From NCBI GenBank assembly GCA_023129715.1, contig JAGMBO010000029.1, positions 31,018 through 95,017 of the forward strand: a stretch of 64,000 bases of DNA, written 5' to 3'. How positions within the stretch are numbered: the stretch's first letter is position 1; every line of letters begins with the position of its first letter. The stretch is from Candidatus Eiseniibacteriota bacterium (GTDB lineage Bacteria > Eisenbacteria > RBG-16-71-46 > CAIMUX01 > WJJG01). The position numbers were made by a program, and so were the translations under genes. This document shows positions 27,165 through 36,622 of the stretch, piece after piece. Under the pieces are notes generated by a model that searched no databases, was not told the origin of the DNA, and saw only the letters and a list, made by a program, of their open reading frames with translations.

Positions 27165-28369
27165 TCATGAGGTGTCGTTCTCCTCTGGGAGGGGGATGCC
27201 GGCGCCAAGACGGTAGGGATCTGGTGCGAACCTCTCGACGACGACCATGCGCCCCTCCCGACAGGCCGGACATCGCAGGCTGTGGTTCTCGGCCGCAACC
27301 GCACCGTTGTCTGCGCCGCGTTCGCCGTCGGCGGAGTCTTGTCTCTGCACGGATCCCTTGGCCAAGAGAAGGCGACATCGTGGCAGCTTCTGGCGGCGGA
27401 CACGATTGGCCAGCCAGCCATAGTGGCGGATATGCACGAACCTGCTGGGCATCAGGTGCATGAGGAATCGGCGCAGGAACGCCGGGCCTCAAGGGTCATG
27501 GTCTTCTGGCGACCGCGATCGGCGTAGTCCTTCCAGCGGAAGCTCACCCGCCCGTCCTGAAGGGCGAGGAGCCGTGCGTTGGAGATGGCCACCCGATGCG
27601 TATAGCGGGCCAGATACTTCAGGACCTGCCGAGGACCTCCGAAGGGTGGCTTGGCATAGACCACCCACTCCTTCTGTGCCAGTTGGTGCAGCAACCGCTG
27701 CCAGGCGATCGGATCGGCGAGCCTGGGCTCGCGGCGGAGCGAGTGATTCTGGGCGGCCTGTCGCAAGTATGCGAGCATCTTTCCGCGAACCAGACGACTG
27801 AGGACCTTCACGGGTAGGAAGAAGCCGGGCCGACAGGGGATCCACTGCGTCCCGTCGGCCGAGAGTCCCCCACCAGGTACCACGCAATGGATGTGGGGGT
27901 GGTGATCGAGCCTCTGTCCCCAGGTGTGCAGGACCGCCAGGAACCCGATCTGCGCCCCGAGATGTTTCGGATCCCTGGCCACCTGGAGCAGTGTTCTTGA
28001 GACCGCCCGGAAGAACAGACCATAGACCACGCGCCGATTGTGGCGCGCCAGGGAGCTGAACTCATGGGGCAGGGTGAAGATGACATGGAAGTAGCCCACC
28101 TCGAGCAGATCGGCAGCACGCGCCGCGAGCCAGCTACGTCGGGCCATGGCCTGACACTTCGGGCAATGTCGGTTGCGGCAGGAGTTGTAGGCGATCTGCT
28201 CGTGAGCACAGCGATCACAGACGCGCTTGTGACCACCCAGAGCCGCGGTGCGACAGCAAGCCAGATCACGGAGCACGCGGCGTTCTTCTCCCGAGAGTCG
28301 ATCGAGAGTACGACCGCCGTCGGCGTAGTCTCGAATGACATCAGCGACCTCGGGCCGCTGCGGACTCAC
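27165..28369 (-). pseudogene. IS91-family transposase, frameshifted
   Basis: HUH/Y2 rolling-circle transposase. N-terminal zinc-binding block CDRC...CRNRHCPKC (51-72), HUH motif His159-Ile-His161 (HHPHIHCVV) and the two catalytic tyrosines Tyr252 and Tyr256 (KYLARYTHR) are intact. After TMTLEA at about 27487 the frame is lost and stops at 27452. The missing C-terminus continues in another frame (FLRRFLMHLMPSRFVHIRHYG, then a CPAC zinc pair) down to 27165. A single-base indel explains it. GTG start overlaps the integrase stop (GTGA), so the two were co-translated. Confidence 0.88.
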
Positions 28370-29229
28370 GAGGTAGGAGAGTCAGCGCAGGCCTGTCGCA
28401 GCAAATCGGTGGCTTTCCCTGATCTGCCGCGCGGAGGACCGGTGGCCACGTGCAAGTAAATCGATGTCGTGTTCAAACTGCCATGACCCAAGATGTGTTG
28501 GATGGTGCGCAGGTCGGTGCCGGCCTCCAGAAGGTGGGTCGCATAGCAGTGGCGCATGGTATGTGTGGTTACTGGCTTCCTCAGAGTCGCCCGTTTTCGA
28601 GCCGCGCTGCAAGCCTTCTGGATCGCCGACGCGCCGATCGGTTTGTGAGCGAAGAGCCCGGGGAAAAGCCATGGCCTGGGTTGGCGAACTCGCCAATAGG
28701 TGCGCAGGATCTCCAACAGTGTAGGCGAAAGGGGGACGTAGCGATCCTTGCGCCCCTTGCCCTGGCGAATGCGCAGCACCTCACGCTGGGAGTCGATGTC
28801 GGTGATCTGTAGGGCCACGGCTTCGGAGATACGTAAACCGGCAGCGTACATGGTCATCATGACCGTACGATGTTTGTGATTGCCGATGGCACGAAAGAAG
28901 CGACCCAACTCCTGGAGGCTGAGCACGACGGGGAGCTTCTTCTCTCGCTTGGCAAAGGGAATGTGCGCAATCATCTCCTCGCGTTGCAGCGTGATGTGAT
29001 AGAGGAAGCGCAGGGCGCAGACGGCCTGGTTGAACACCGGCCAGGAAGCCTTCTTGCGCTCGACCAGAAAGACCTGATAGTCGCGGACGTGTTTGGCTCC
29101 CAGAAGATCCGGGGAGGTGCCGAAGTACTTGGCGAAGCGGGCGACGGCAGTAATGTAGATCTTGATGGTGCGCGGAGAGTAGTTGCGAACAAGAAGGTCA
29201 TGACGCATCCTCTGTCGTAACGAGGTCAT
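28366..29229 (-). CDS. Tyrosine recombinase of IS91-like element
   Basis: 287-aa phage-integrase-type site-specific recombinase. N-terminal SAM-like core-binding domain (RNYSPRTIKIYITAVARFA) and catalytic domain with Arg133 (GLRISEA), Lys158 (GKGRKDRYVPL), His223-x-x-Arg226 (HTMRH), His249 (LGHGS) and the nucleophile Tyr258 (TSIYLHV). All catalytic residues are present. Its pairing with an IS91-type transposase suggests it resolves or inserts the same element. Confidence 0.95.
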   Translation of the reverse strand: MTSLRQRMRHDLLVRNYSPRTIKIYITAVARFAKYFGTSPDLLGAKHVRDYQVFLVERKKASWPVFNQAVCALRFLYHITLQREEMIAHIPFAKREKKLPVVLSLQELGRFFRAIGNHKHRTVMMTMYAAGLRISEAVALQITDIDSQREVLRIRQGKGRKDRYVPLSPTLLEILRTYWRVRQPRPWLFPGLFAHKPIGASAIQKACSAARKRATLRKPVTTHTMRHCYATHLLEAGTDLRTIQHILGHGSLNTTSIYLHVATGPPRGRSGKATDLLRQACADSPTS

Positions 29230-29291
29230 GGTTCGACTCCTTTCGTGAGGTTGGGAATGATGGTTTGTGCAAGATCAGTCTAATCCCACCT

Positions 29292-29314
29292 CACGGGGGG
29301 GTCGTCCCCCCGTG
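29292..29314. other. Hairpin at element end
   Basis: 9-bp perfect stem (cacgggggg with ccccccgtg, loop gtcgt) 62 bp outside the recombinase start. Candidate terminal palindrome of the IS91-like element. Confidence 0.45.
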
Positions 29315-29609
29315 ATCCTCGAATCCTCATCCTTGGTTGATCCCGAAATGAATGGCTAGAGAAATGGCAGGCGCTCTAATTGACTACCGCGAAGCGGTTT
29401 AGTTCAACTATTGAGTAACCAACTATCCACATTCCCCCAGGCTCGCGGGCCAAGCTCTGCGCTGTTCGATCGCATTGCTGCAACACAGTGAATGAATTCC
29501 TGGTGGCACGTGACCTGCTAGAGGTTACTGAGGATGAGGCGCCAAGGCAAGGCATGGCAGGGACGGGACGAGTTCCCCATGTGCCGGATATCCCGGGTAA
29601 TACCTTGCT

Positions 29610-29978
29610 ATGCGAACGTTCCGATATCTGCCCCAAAGGCGGAAGGCGCGGGTATCCGCCTGCGAGGAGCATCCGCAATCGGTCGTCAATACTCGGATTC
29701 GGCACGATACGTTGCGGGTCTTTCTCAGGAACTTGGAAGAGGGCCAGACAGCAGCCTGGCAGATCCGCCAGGCTGCCGATGCGGTGAACCTCTACTGCGG
29801 CCAGTACCGACCGCCGGCGAAAGCGCCGGACCCAACAGAGCCGTCCGGCACGGCCGCCCCTGATGACGCCGGGGCGGTCTTGTTGCCGATGGAGGATCTG
29901 CTGCGGCTGCGACACTACTCGCCGCGCACGCAGCGCAGCTACGGGGAATGGACGAGGCGCTATTTCCGGTACCTGTGA
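29610..29978 (+). pseudogene. Tyrosine recombinase (integron-integrase-like) N-terminal remnant
   Basis: The stretch VFLRNLEEGQTAAWQIRQAA and LLRLRHYSPRTQRSYGEWTRR matches the N-terminal SAM-like part of IntI-type integrases (usual form ...WQxxQAxxAL... and ...LRxRHYSxRTEQAYxxWxRRF). The frame stops at 29978 and no catalytic domain follows. It is a remnant of a second recombinase, unrelated to the intact one next door. Confidence 0.6.
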
Positions 29979-29985
29979 CCATGGA

Positions 29986-30075
29986 GCAGCTCAGGCCGTC
30001 CGCGGCGTGCGCGCTGAACAACCAGTCTTGGGCCTGGCCGGGCGAGAGCCTTTGGTGGCAGTCGGTGCACTCATC
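29986..30075 (-). pseudogene. Multihaem cytochrome c fragment
   Basis: About 30 codons read GDECTDCHQRLSPGQAQDWL then FSAHAADGLSC. This is the haem-site spacing of multihaem cytochromes of the hydroxylamine-oxidoreductase-like group (CxxCH...P...W..S.HA..GvxCxxCH). The frame loses homology right after the Cys at 29986, where the integrase remnant ends on the other strand. I read it as a scrap left by recombination; chance is possible but unlikely given the pattern. Confidence 0.4.
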
Positions 30076-30139
30076 GCCGGGCGCGGCATCCCCATGATCT
30101 GGGTGATCCGGGCATGGGCCCCCGGGGGCGCTCTCCGAA

Positions 30140-30703
30140 TCAGGGCATCCGCGGCAGGTCGCGCCACCAACAGGTCGATTCGGCCGCTTCCAGCGCGGCG
30201 AAGAGCTTCCGGCCCACCTCGGTCTGGAGGGCCTCCCGGGCACTGGTGAGCCACTCCTCGCAGGCAGCGCACCCGGCCGCCAGGTACTCCCGCGCCTGGA
30301 AAGCGCACTCGAGACGATCGGCGTCGCGGGCGAGCTGTGCCTCACGCGTCTCCCCCGCCTGGAATTCCAGATGCAGGGCGGTCAGCTCCTCGCCCTCCGG
30401 CAAGCTGCCGGCCTGATCGCGGAATGCGCGCGTCTCAGCCGTCCCATAGTCGAGATAAGCTTGGCCCAGCTTGTGGAGATCGTTGATCCGGGCCTCGTGT
30501 AGATCGTTCATCAGACACATCAGGGTCACCCGGGAAACGTCGACCCGCCCATCGCGCCGGGCGAGCAGGTAACCGATCCAGGCGCAGCGGAAGCTGTGCT
30601 CGGCCACCGATTCCGGCTGACGGATGCCCGCCATCCACCAGCCGGAGCGGGCAACCTGCTTGAGATGGCCGACCTCGAAGAGAAAGCGGACGAGATCCTG
30701 CAT
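30140..30703 (-). CDS. HD-family hydrolase (YfbR/HDDC2-like), His of HD replaced
   Basis: 187 aa, homologous to 5'-deoxynucleotidase-like HD proteins: LKQVARSGWWMAGI, SVAEHSFRCAWIGYLLA, and DLHEARINDLHKLGQAYLDYG. In relatives the metal-binding pair is His-Asp in front of LHEAR; here it is Asn-Asp (LMNDLHEAR). The first His (EHSFR) and the later Asp (ARDADRLE) remain. Metal binding may be altered. ATG 30703 is preceded by gggggacggtt. Confidence 0.8.
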   Translation of the reverse strand: MQDLVRFLFEVGHLKQVARSGWWMAGIRQPESVAEHSFRCAWIGYLLARRDGRVDVSRVTLMCLMNDLHEARINDLHKLGQAYLDYGTAETRAFRDQAGSLPEGEELTALHLEFQAGETREAQLARDADRLECAFQAREYLAAGCAACEEWLTSAREALQTEVGRKLFAALEAAESTCWWRDLPRMP

Positions 30704-30801
30704 AACCGTCCCCCGGCTTGAGATCCTCCGGCAATCGTTCGATCTATTGAGCAGGCGGCATCGGAACCCCCAGCGCTCTACGAGATGGAGGATGCGCCGG
30801 A

Positions 30802-31491
30802 ATGACCCGCTCTGCAAGGACCGGCGCACGCGCCAGGCGTGCGGGATCGTGCCGCAAAGGGTATCAGACCCGCGACATTGCCACGCCTTGGCCGGCGACC
30901 CTGCGGCGGGCAGCGGCGCTCGTGGCGCTGACGGCGCTGACCGCGCTGGCAACTCTGGGCCTCTTCTCGGGCTGCAGTCGCCAACCGGAGGTCGAGGGGT
31001 ACAGCAAGACCCCGATGGCGCGCCAGACGGTCGCGCTCTTCCTCAAGCACCTGCAGGCGGGCGACTGCGCCTCGGCGGCGCGCTACTATGCCGGTCCCCT
31101 CGACCCCCTACTGACCGCCTTCCCCGACGTGCCCGACGACGACGTCCCGGCCTTGCTCGAGCGGTTCATGAGCAAGACGGGCGGGTTCTGCCGGGAGTAC
31201 CGGATCGTGGCGGCGAGCATGCGCACCCCGATCTGCTATCCCGTTGAGGTCGAGTTCTGCACCGGCGAAGGCGAGCCCCCCATCGAATGTGAGTTCCTGG
31301 TCTACTTCGACGGCCGCATCTATCAGCTTCTCGGCCTGCCGCCCACGATCGAGGAACTGGACACGGGCGACGATCCGGGCGGGGGAATGCTCGGCTGCGC
31401 AATCCACGCTCACGCAGCCAACCGGGAAGAAATGCGAGTCGACAGTCGGGTCTCCGGACGTCCGACCGTCCGGACTAGAGCTTCTCCTTGA
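30802..31491 (+). CDS. Predicted lipoprotein, unknown function
   Basis: 229 aa. A basic N-terminus of about 35 residues precedes a hydrophobic stretch that ends in a lipobox LFSGC (Cys about residue 58), so it is likely lipid-anchored. The mature part is small, acidic, with four or five further cysteines (GDCASAARYY, GGFCREYR, ICYPVEVEFC, IECEFLVY) and looks like an NTF2/DUF4878-type fold, which is a guess. The long pre-signal leader suggests that translation may start later at a non-ATG codon. Its end overlaps sdhB by 17 bp in convergent orientation. Confidence 0.6.
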   Translation: MTRSARTGARARRAGSCRKGYQTRDIATPWPATLRRAAALVALTALTALATLGLFSGCSRQPEVEGYSKTPMARQTVALFLKHLQAGDCASAARYYAGPLDPLLTAFPDVPDDDVPALLERFMSKTGGFCREYRIVAASMRTPICYPVEVEFCTGEGEPPIECEFLVYFDGRIYQLLGLPPTIEELDTGDDPGGGMLGCAIHAHAANREEMRVDSRVSGRPTVRTRASP

Positions 31492-32182
31492 CCAATCTCT
31501 TGCGCAGCTTGACGATCGCGTCGGTCGGATTCAAGGACTTGGGACAAGCCTCGACGCAGTTGAATATCGTGTGACAGCGCCAGACACCGATCTTGCTGTC
31601 CAGGATTCCCACCCGCTCGTCGAGTCCCTCGTCGCGGGTATCGCCGACGTAGCGGAAAGCCTTGAGCAGGGCGGCCGGCCCCAGAAAGCTGTCATTGTCC
31701 CAGAATGCGGGACAGGCCGATGTACAAGCGCCACAGAGAATGCACTCCCACATGCCGTCGATGACGCGGCGATCTTCGGGCGATTGCAGGCGCTCCTTGT
31801 CGGTCGGAGGAGAGGTGTGATTGATCAGCCAGGGCTTGACCAAACGCAGTTTCTCGAAGAACTCCTCCTGCTCGACCATCAGGTCCCGCAGGACGGGGAA
31901 TTGCTTGAGCGGCTCGATCGTGATCACACCCTTCAGACTGGCCACCAGCTTCTCGCAGGCAAGTTCGTTCTTGCCGTTGATCATCACCGCGCAGGAGCCA
32001 CAGATACCATGCCGGCAAGAGCGCCGGAAGGCGAGCGTGCCGTCGTGGTGCCACTTGATCGCGTTGAGCGCATCGAGGACCGTCCAAGTCTGGTCGACCT
32101 CGATGGTGAACGTGTCGTAGTGAGGCTCCTTGGCTTCCTCGGGATTGAATCGGTAGATCCGAAACGTCCGCTCCATCGCCAT
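31475..32182 (-). CDS. sdhB: Succinate dehydrogenase/fumarate reductase iron-sulfur subunit
   Basis: 235 aa, electron-transfer subunit of complex II. The 2Fe-2S ligands are Cys56, 61, 64 and 76 (SCRHGICGSC...LAC); the 4Fe-4S and 3Fe-4S sites use Cys147/150/153/157 and Cys203/209/213. It ends the sdhCDAB operon, 9 bp after sdhA. Standard length; nothing missing. Confidence 0.97.
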   Translation of the reverse strand: MAMERTFRIYRFNPEEAKEPHYDTFTIEVDQTWTVLDALNAIKWHHDGTLAFRRSCRHGICGSCAVMINGKNELACEKLVASLKGVITIEPLKQFPVLRDLMVEQEEFFEKLRLVKPWLINHTSPPTDKERLQSPEDRRVIDGMWECILCGACTSACPAFWDNDSFLGPAALLKAFRYVGDTRDEGLDERVGILDSKIGVWRCHTIFNCVEACPKSLNPTDAIVKLRKRLVKEKL

Positions 32183-32191
32183 CTCCCTCGT

Positions 32192-33940
32192 CTAGTATTT
32201 CCGCTCCTCGGGCTGGAAGCGTGTAATCACGACCGGCTTGTAGTCGAGGCGGATCTGGTCCCCCTCGAGCCAGGACATCGTGTGCTTGTGCCACTCCTTG
32301 TCGTTGCGCCCCGGGTGATCCGTGCGCCAGTGGGCCCCTCGGCACTCGGTGCGCTGCAACGCGCAGTGAGCGATGACATAGGCGTAGTCGAGCATGTTGC
32401 CCAACTCGATCGCCTCGGTCAGCTCGCTGTTCGCGTAGGTTCCGCCATCCTCGATGGTCACGTTGCGGTACTGCTGGCGCAGCTCCTGGCAGATCTGCAC
32501 CTGGCGCGCCAGGCCCTCGGCGCTGCGGAAGACCCCGGCGTTCTCCCCCATCGACAGCTGTAACCGCTCGCGCAGCTCGACCGGACGAACTCCGTTCGAA
32601 CCGGCCGTCGAGAGCAGATGCTCGACTTGCTCGCGGGCAGCGTCGGCGGCATCCCCGGGCAGATCCTCGTGCCCCGCATGCGCCCGCACGTAGTCGAGCA
32701 TCTTGATTCCGCCGCGGCGGCCGAAAACGGCGCACTCGAGCGTCGAGTTGGTGCCTAAGCGGTTGGCCCCATGAACCGACACACACGCGCACTCACCCGA
32801 GGCATAGAGCCCCGGAACGGCATCCTTGCCTGCGTCCCGCAAGACCTGCGTGTCGAGGTTCGTCGGCATTCCACCCATCGAGTAGTGCGCGGTCGGCTGG
32901 ATCGGAATCGGGTCGGTGATCATGTCGCGATTCATGAACTTCAGCGCCAGCTCGCGCACCTGCGGGAGCCGGGTCATGATCTTCTCGCGCCCGAGATGAC
33001 GCAGATCGATGTGGAGATAGTCCTGGCCGCCGATGCCGCGGCCATCGTTGATCTCGGTCTGCGCGGCGCGGGAGACGACATCCCGTGGCGCCAGCTCCAT
33101 CTTGGCTTTGGCGTAAGTCTCCATGAAGCGTTCGCCCTTGTCGTTGAGCAGGTAGCCGCCCTCGCCGCGGGCCGCCTCGGAGACCAGGATGCCGTGCTTC
33201 CAGAGCCCGGTCGGGTGAAACTGCACGAACTCCATATCCTCGAGCGGTAGCTGTTGGTGCATGATCAGCCCGAGGCCGTCCCCGGTGTTGGCCATCGCGG
33301 TCGAGGTGATCTTCCAGCAACGTGCATGCCCCCCGGTCGCCAGATGCACCGCCTTGGCGTGGAAGACGTGCAGGCCGCCGCGCTGCATGTCCCAGGCGAC
33401 GATGCCGCGACAGACGCCATCTTCCATGATCAGGGAGAGCCCAAAGAACTCGTTGTAGAAGCGCACCTGGTGTTTGAGACACTGCTCGTAGAGGCAGTGG
33501 AGCTGCGCATGGCCGGTGCGGTCGGCGGCGAAACAAGAGCGACTCATCGGCGACTTGCCGAAGTTCCCGAAGTGGCCGCCGAAGGGGCGCTGGGCGATCT
33601 TGCCATCCTCGGTGCGGTCGAACGGCACGCCGAGGTGTTCCATCTCGTACATCGCCGGCACCGCGTCGCGCACGAGCAGCTCCTGGGCGTCCTGATCACC
33701 GAGGAAATCGCTGCCCCGCACCGTGTCATAGAGATGCCACTCCCAGTGGTCTTCCATCACGTTGCCCAGCGAGGCCGCGCACCCGCCCTGGGCCGCGCCT
33801 GAGTGCGAGCGGGTGGGGTAGACCTTGCTGATCACCGCCGTGTCGACCTCGGCGCTCGTCTTCAGCGCGGCATAGAGACCGGCGATGCCGGCGCCGACAA
33901 CCACGACATCGTGCTTGTGATAGGTCACGTCGAGTTTCAT
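32192..33940 (-). CDS. sdhA: Succinate dehydrogenase/fumarate reductase flavoprotein subunit
   Basis: 582 aa catalytic subunit that oxidises succinate to fumarate. FAD-binding [10 protein letters not shown] at the N-terminus, covalent-FAD histidine His46 ([10 protein letters not shown]), and active-site blocks HYSMGGM and [10 protein letters not shown] are present. ATG 33940 is preferred over 33967 because gaggaag stands just upstream. Third gene of the sdh operon. Confidence 0.97.
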   Translation of the reverse strand: MKLDVTYHKHDVVVVGAGIAGLYAALKTSAEVDTAVISKVYPTRSHSGAAQGGCAASLGNVMEDHWEWHLYDTVRGSDFLGDQDAQELLVRDAVPAMYEMEHLGVPFDRTEDGKIAQRPFGGHFGNFGKSPMSRSCFAADRTGHAQLHCLYEQCLKHQVRFYNEFFGLSLIMEDGVCRGIVAWDMQRGGLHVFHAKAVHLATGGHARCWKITSTAMANTGDGLGLIMHQQLPLEDMEFVQFHPTGLWKHGILVSEAARGEGGYLLNDKGERFMETYAKAKMELAPRDVVSRAAQTEINDGRGIGGQDYLHIDLRHLGREKIMTRLPQVRELALKFMNRDMITDPIPIQPTAHYSMGGMPTNLDTQVLRDAGKDAVPGLYASGECACVSVHGANRLGTNSTLECAVFGRRGGIKMLDYVRAHAGHEDLPGDAADAAREQVEHLLSTAGSNGVRPVELRERLQLSMGENAGVFRSAEGLARQVQICQELRQQYRNVTIEDGGTYANSELTEAIELGNMLDYAYVIAHCALQRTECRGAHWRTDHPGRNDKEWHKHTMSWLEGDQIRLDYKPVVITRFQPEERKY

Positions 33941-34009
33941 GAGTTGCTTCCTCGGGTCTGCATCCACGAATCCACCGTCTTCAGGGGGCGGGCATGCCCG
34001 GTGGCGGGT

Positions 34010-34399
34010 CTAGGGCCCCGGGCGGCCGGCCGCCCCGGCCAATTCGGGGGCCTGGATCGACAGGACCGTGACCACCCCGAAGGCGAGCAAGGTCAATCCC
34101 GCCAGGCAGGCGAGGCTGAAGAGCAACAGCCGCCATCCGGAGTGGTGGACATAGTCCTGGAAAATCGCATAGAGGCCGTTGAGACCGTGATAGAGCGCGA
34201 GGGTGAGGAAGACGATCTCGAGCACCTTCCAATAGGGATTGCTCATCAGCCGGGTGACGCTCTCCCAAGCAAGCCCATGCTCGTGGTAGCGGTGCATCGT
34301 CAGCAGGTGGATGAGCAGGATCGGCACGAGCACGATCCCGGTCAGTCGCTGGAAAAACCAGCCCAGCACGCCTCCCGACCCAATTCCACGATCCGACAT
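34010..34399 (-). CDS. sdhD: Succinate dehydrogenase membrane anchor subunit
   Basis: 129 aa with three membrane helices (LTGIVLVPILLIHLL, VLEIVFLTLALYHGLNG, LLLFSLACLAGLTLLAF). His in LYHGLNGLYAIFQD is the likely haem b ligand. It lies between sdhC and sdhA. Small anchor subunits vary a lot, so the name rests on position plus these features. Confidence 0.85.
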   Translation of the reverse strand: MSDRGIGSGGVLGWFFQRLTGIVLVPILLIHLLTMHRYHEHGLAWESVTRLMSNPYWKVLEIVFLTLALYHGLNGLYAIFQDYVHHSGWRLLLFSLACLAGLTLLAFGVVTVLSIQAPELAGAAGRPGP

Positions 34400-34570
34400 T
34401 GCGATTCCCCCTCAACGACCTTGCACGTGGCGGCGATGCCGCGGGCACGTGCCTCTCTCGCGGCGGATCTCCTGTTTCGCGGTAGCCCCCGTCTCGCGGT
34501 AGCCCCCGTCTTGCAGCGGCTACCCTACCCCGCGGCCGCGCGCCCGCGCCTCGGCCGCTCACCGGCGCCC

Positions 34571-34951
34571 CTAGTGTCCTCCCGCCCCAGCGGCGGAGTC
34601 CAATCCCAGGAAGAGGACCGCTAGATCCCAGGCACAGAAAACGTAGAGCACGACGCCGATCGCCATCAGCACCCAGAAGATCGTCTTGTGGTTGGTGACC
34701 GAGTTGCCGAAGTCAACCAAGACGATACGAATGCCGTTCATCATGTGATAGAGGACCACACCGATTATCCCCAGCTCGAAGAAGACGAAGAGCTTGCTGC
34801 TCAGAAAGTCCATCACCTGCTTGTACTGCTCGGGCCCATGGGCCAGATGGTGTATGACCCAGATGTGCATCACGAGGTAGAAGGTGATCAGGATCCCGGT
34901 GATTCGATTGAGCAGCCAGGCGACATAGCCTGCGTGCCATCGGTAGCGCAT
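34571..34951 (-). CDS. sdhC: Succinate dehydrogenase cytochrome b subunit
   Basis: 126 aa, three helices; blocks RITGILITFYLVMHIWV and VVLYHMMNGIRIVLVDFG are typical of SdhC, with the His of LYHMMNG as probable haem ligand. ATG 34951 follows gatgaggagactgcc. It heads the operon sdhC-sdhD-sdhA-sdhB. The 171-bp gap to sdhD holds a duplicated cgcggtagcccccgtct but no gene. Confidence 0.9.
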   Translation of the reverse strand: MRYRWHAGYVAWLLNRITGILITFYLVMHIWVIHHLAHGPEQYKQVMDFLSSKLFVFFELGIIGVVLYHMMNGIRIVLVDFGNSVTNHKTIFWVLMAIGVVLYVFCAWDLAVLFLGLDSAAGAGGH

Positions 34952-35306
34952 GGTGGCAGTCTCCTCATCGCAAAACCGGCCGACGCTCAGACCGCGAGGC
35001 CGGCACAGCCATCCGGCGACCGTCCGGAGTGCCCACCCCGTGTGCGGGGGTAATCGCAAGCGATTCGGGCAGCATGGATTCGAGATTCAGATGGGGCCCA
35101 GACTACCACGAGCACAGGGGATCGCGCCACGGACGCAATTCTAATGCTATGAACCATCTTTCCTGTCCGGGGGGTGACCCACCACGTTCGCCGGCCTCCG
35201 GGCACCCCGCCACCCACCGCTCGCCACACACACACAGGTGGGGCCGGTCCCATCAGGCCAGGCCGCGTGCGCCCGAGCCACACCGGAGACTCATCCCGCA
35301 AGGCTC
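34952..35306. other. Gap upstream of sdhC
   Basis: 355 bp without a recognisable gene. It must hold the sdh operon promoter on the minus strand, but I see no convincing -35/-10 pair and no terminator for the gene ending at 35307. Confidence 0.4.
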
Positions 35307-36533
35307 CTAGAGCTCGGAGACCCCTGCCCCGTAGACGATCAGCGCCCCGCGCTCGATCAGCGCCCAGCCGCCGTTCTTCCAGTCGAACTCCTCATAGCCG
35401 GCCGGCAGTGGATTGACCCGCACAGCTACCAGCCCCCGCGTGCAGGCACCGGCATTGTGATCCTTGGCATCGTCGTAATCGCACCCGTCTTCGTAATCCG
35501 AGGGGGAGACGCTAGATCCGCGATCGGGCCGCCCAGGGCAACTCTGAGGCACCACCGCCCGGAAGGGGCCCTCGCCTTCGAACGACCCTGTCTGCGCGTC
35601 CAGGCACCCGATGGTCAGCGACTCGCCATTGCGGGCATAGGCCACCATGGCCCAGGGCTCGCCCGGGATCTCGCCTCCTTCCACGGACGTCGCCGGACGG
35701 AGATCTTCGGGGGGATAGCCGACGAAGCCCTGCTCGGGGTCCGCGAACCCATCGGGACCGAGATTCCCGTGGTAGCGTCCCGGCGGAAAGCCGTGGCGGA
35801 CCTGCTCGACCGGCAGATCCCAGGCGAACCCATCGGGAGCAATCAGGGTGACACTCGCCGCCCGCTCGAGATCGGCCCCGGCGGCGGTCAGCAGATCGAT
35901 CAGCCGGACGCCGCGATAGAGGACATACTCGTCCATCGCCTGGGTGTGGGAGTTCATCAGCACGACCTGCTCGTGCACCGGAAGCCCTTCGAGCTCGGCA
36001 CGGGTGTAGGTTCGAATAGGCGTCCGGGACTGCCCCGGGCGGCTGCCCGGATCTCCCGGATAGCACCGCGCCTCGAGCTCCTGGGCATTGGAGGCACCAT
36101 CGCCATCGGAATCCCGCCCCGCGATCGCCGCCAGCGCCTCTCCATCGCGTCCCGCTTCCAGGTAATCCAGCCCAAAGGGGTTGAGCGTGCCGGCGAAATC
36201 GGCCGGCGCCCCCTCGATGACCTTCTCGTCGGGAAAAGGAATCAAGTGGCAGTAGATGCAAGGGTTCAAGGTCATGCGCTTGCCACCCTGCCGGACGACA
36301 TCGCCCCCGCGGTGACAGGTCTGGCAGTCATCGATGCGGGTCCCGACCAAGCCGGGGTAGGTCGCCGCCAGGACCGGGGTATCCTGTTCCCCCGCGTGCC
36401 CCTTATACGCCATCGAGGTCGTCGACTGGGTTCGTGTCTCGGTGTTGCAGGCGCCCGGCAGCAAGACCGCAAGCAGCCCGGCCACGATGATCAGGACGGA
36501 TTGCCCTGAGATGAGATTGGCTCGCTTGTGCAT
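35307..36533 (-). CDS. Dihaem cytochrome c / molybdopterin-domain-like lipoprotein
   Basis: 408 aa. An N-terminal signal with LLPGAC suggests lipidation. Two c-type haem sites follow (CQTCH, CIYCH). Then comes a thrombospondin-like calcium loop DSDGDGASNAQEL, and a C-terminal part resembling the fold of sulfite-oxidase-type molybdopterin-binding domains (YRGVRLIDLLTAAGAD, VTLIAPDGFAWDLPV, EGEGPFRAVVPQ). It lacks an obvious cofactor cysteine, so the last domain may only share the fold. It probably works in periplasmic electron transfer; the partner is unknown. ATG 36533 has AGAGGAACG upstream. Confidence 0.65.
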   Translation of the reverse strand: MHKRANLISGQSVLIIVAGLLAVLLPGACNTETRTQSTTSMAYKGHAGEQDTPVLAATYPGLVGTRIDDCQTCHRGGDVVRQGGKRMTLNPCIYCHLIPFPDEKVIEGAPADFAGTLNPFGLDYLEAGRDGEALAAIAGRDSDGDGASNAQELEARCYPGDPGSRPGQSRTPIRTYTRAELEGLPVHEQVVLMNSHTQAMDEYVLYRGVRLIDLLTAAGADLERAASVTLIAPDGFAWDLPVEQVRHGFPPGRYHGNLGPDGFADPEQGFVGYPPEDLRPATSVEGGEIPGEPWAMVAYARNGESLTIGCLDAQTGSFEGEGPFRAVVPQSCPGRPDRGSSVSPSDYEDGCDYDDAKDHNAGACTRGLVAVRVNPLPAGYEEFDWKNGGWALIERGALIVYGAGVSEL

Positions 36534-36622
36534 TCGTTCCTCTGTGACCTCCGCCGTTTCGCCTTCGACCCAGCCTGGCACATCATCCGGGTGGTGTCGG
36601 GGCAGCTTGGGCAGTTCCGGCA

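Larger units (their letters stand above)
27087..29314 (-). mobile_element. IS91-like element with accessory tyrosine recombinase
   Basis: Unit formed by a tyrosine recombinase gene followed, with a 4-bp overlap, by an IS91-type HUH transposase gene. Elements of this kind move by rolling circle and lack normal inverted repeats. Small palindromes stand at both sides: gggatgtcgtcatccc at 27087-27102 and a 9-bp hairpin at 29292-29314. They are candidate ori/ter ends, but the true borders are inferred only. The transposase is frameshifted, so the copy is probably dead unless supplied in trans. Confidence 0.65.
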
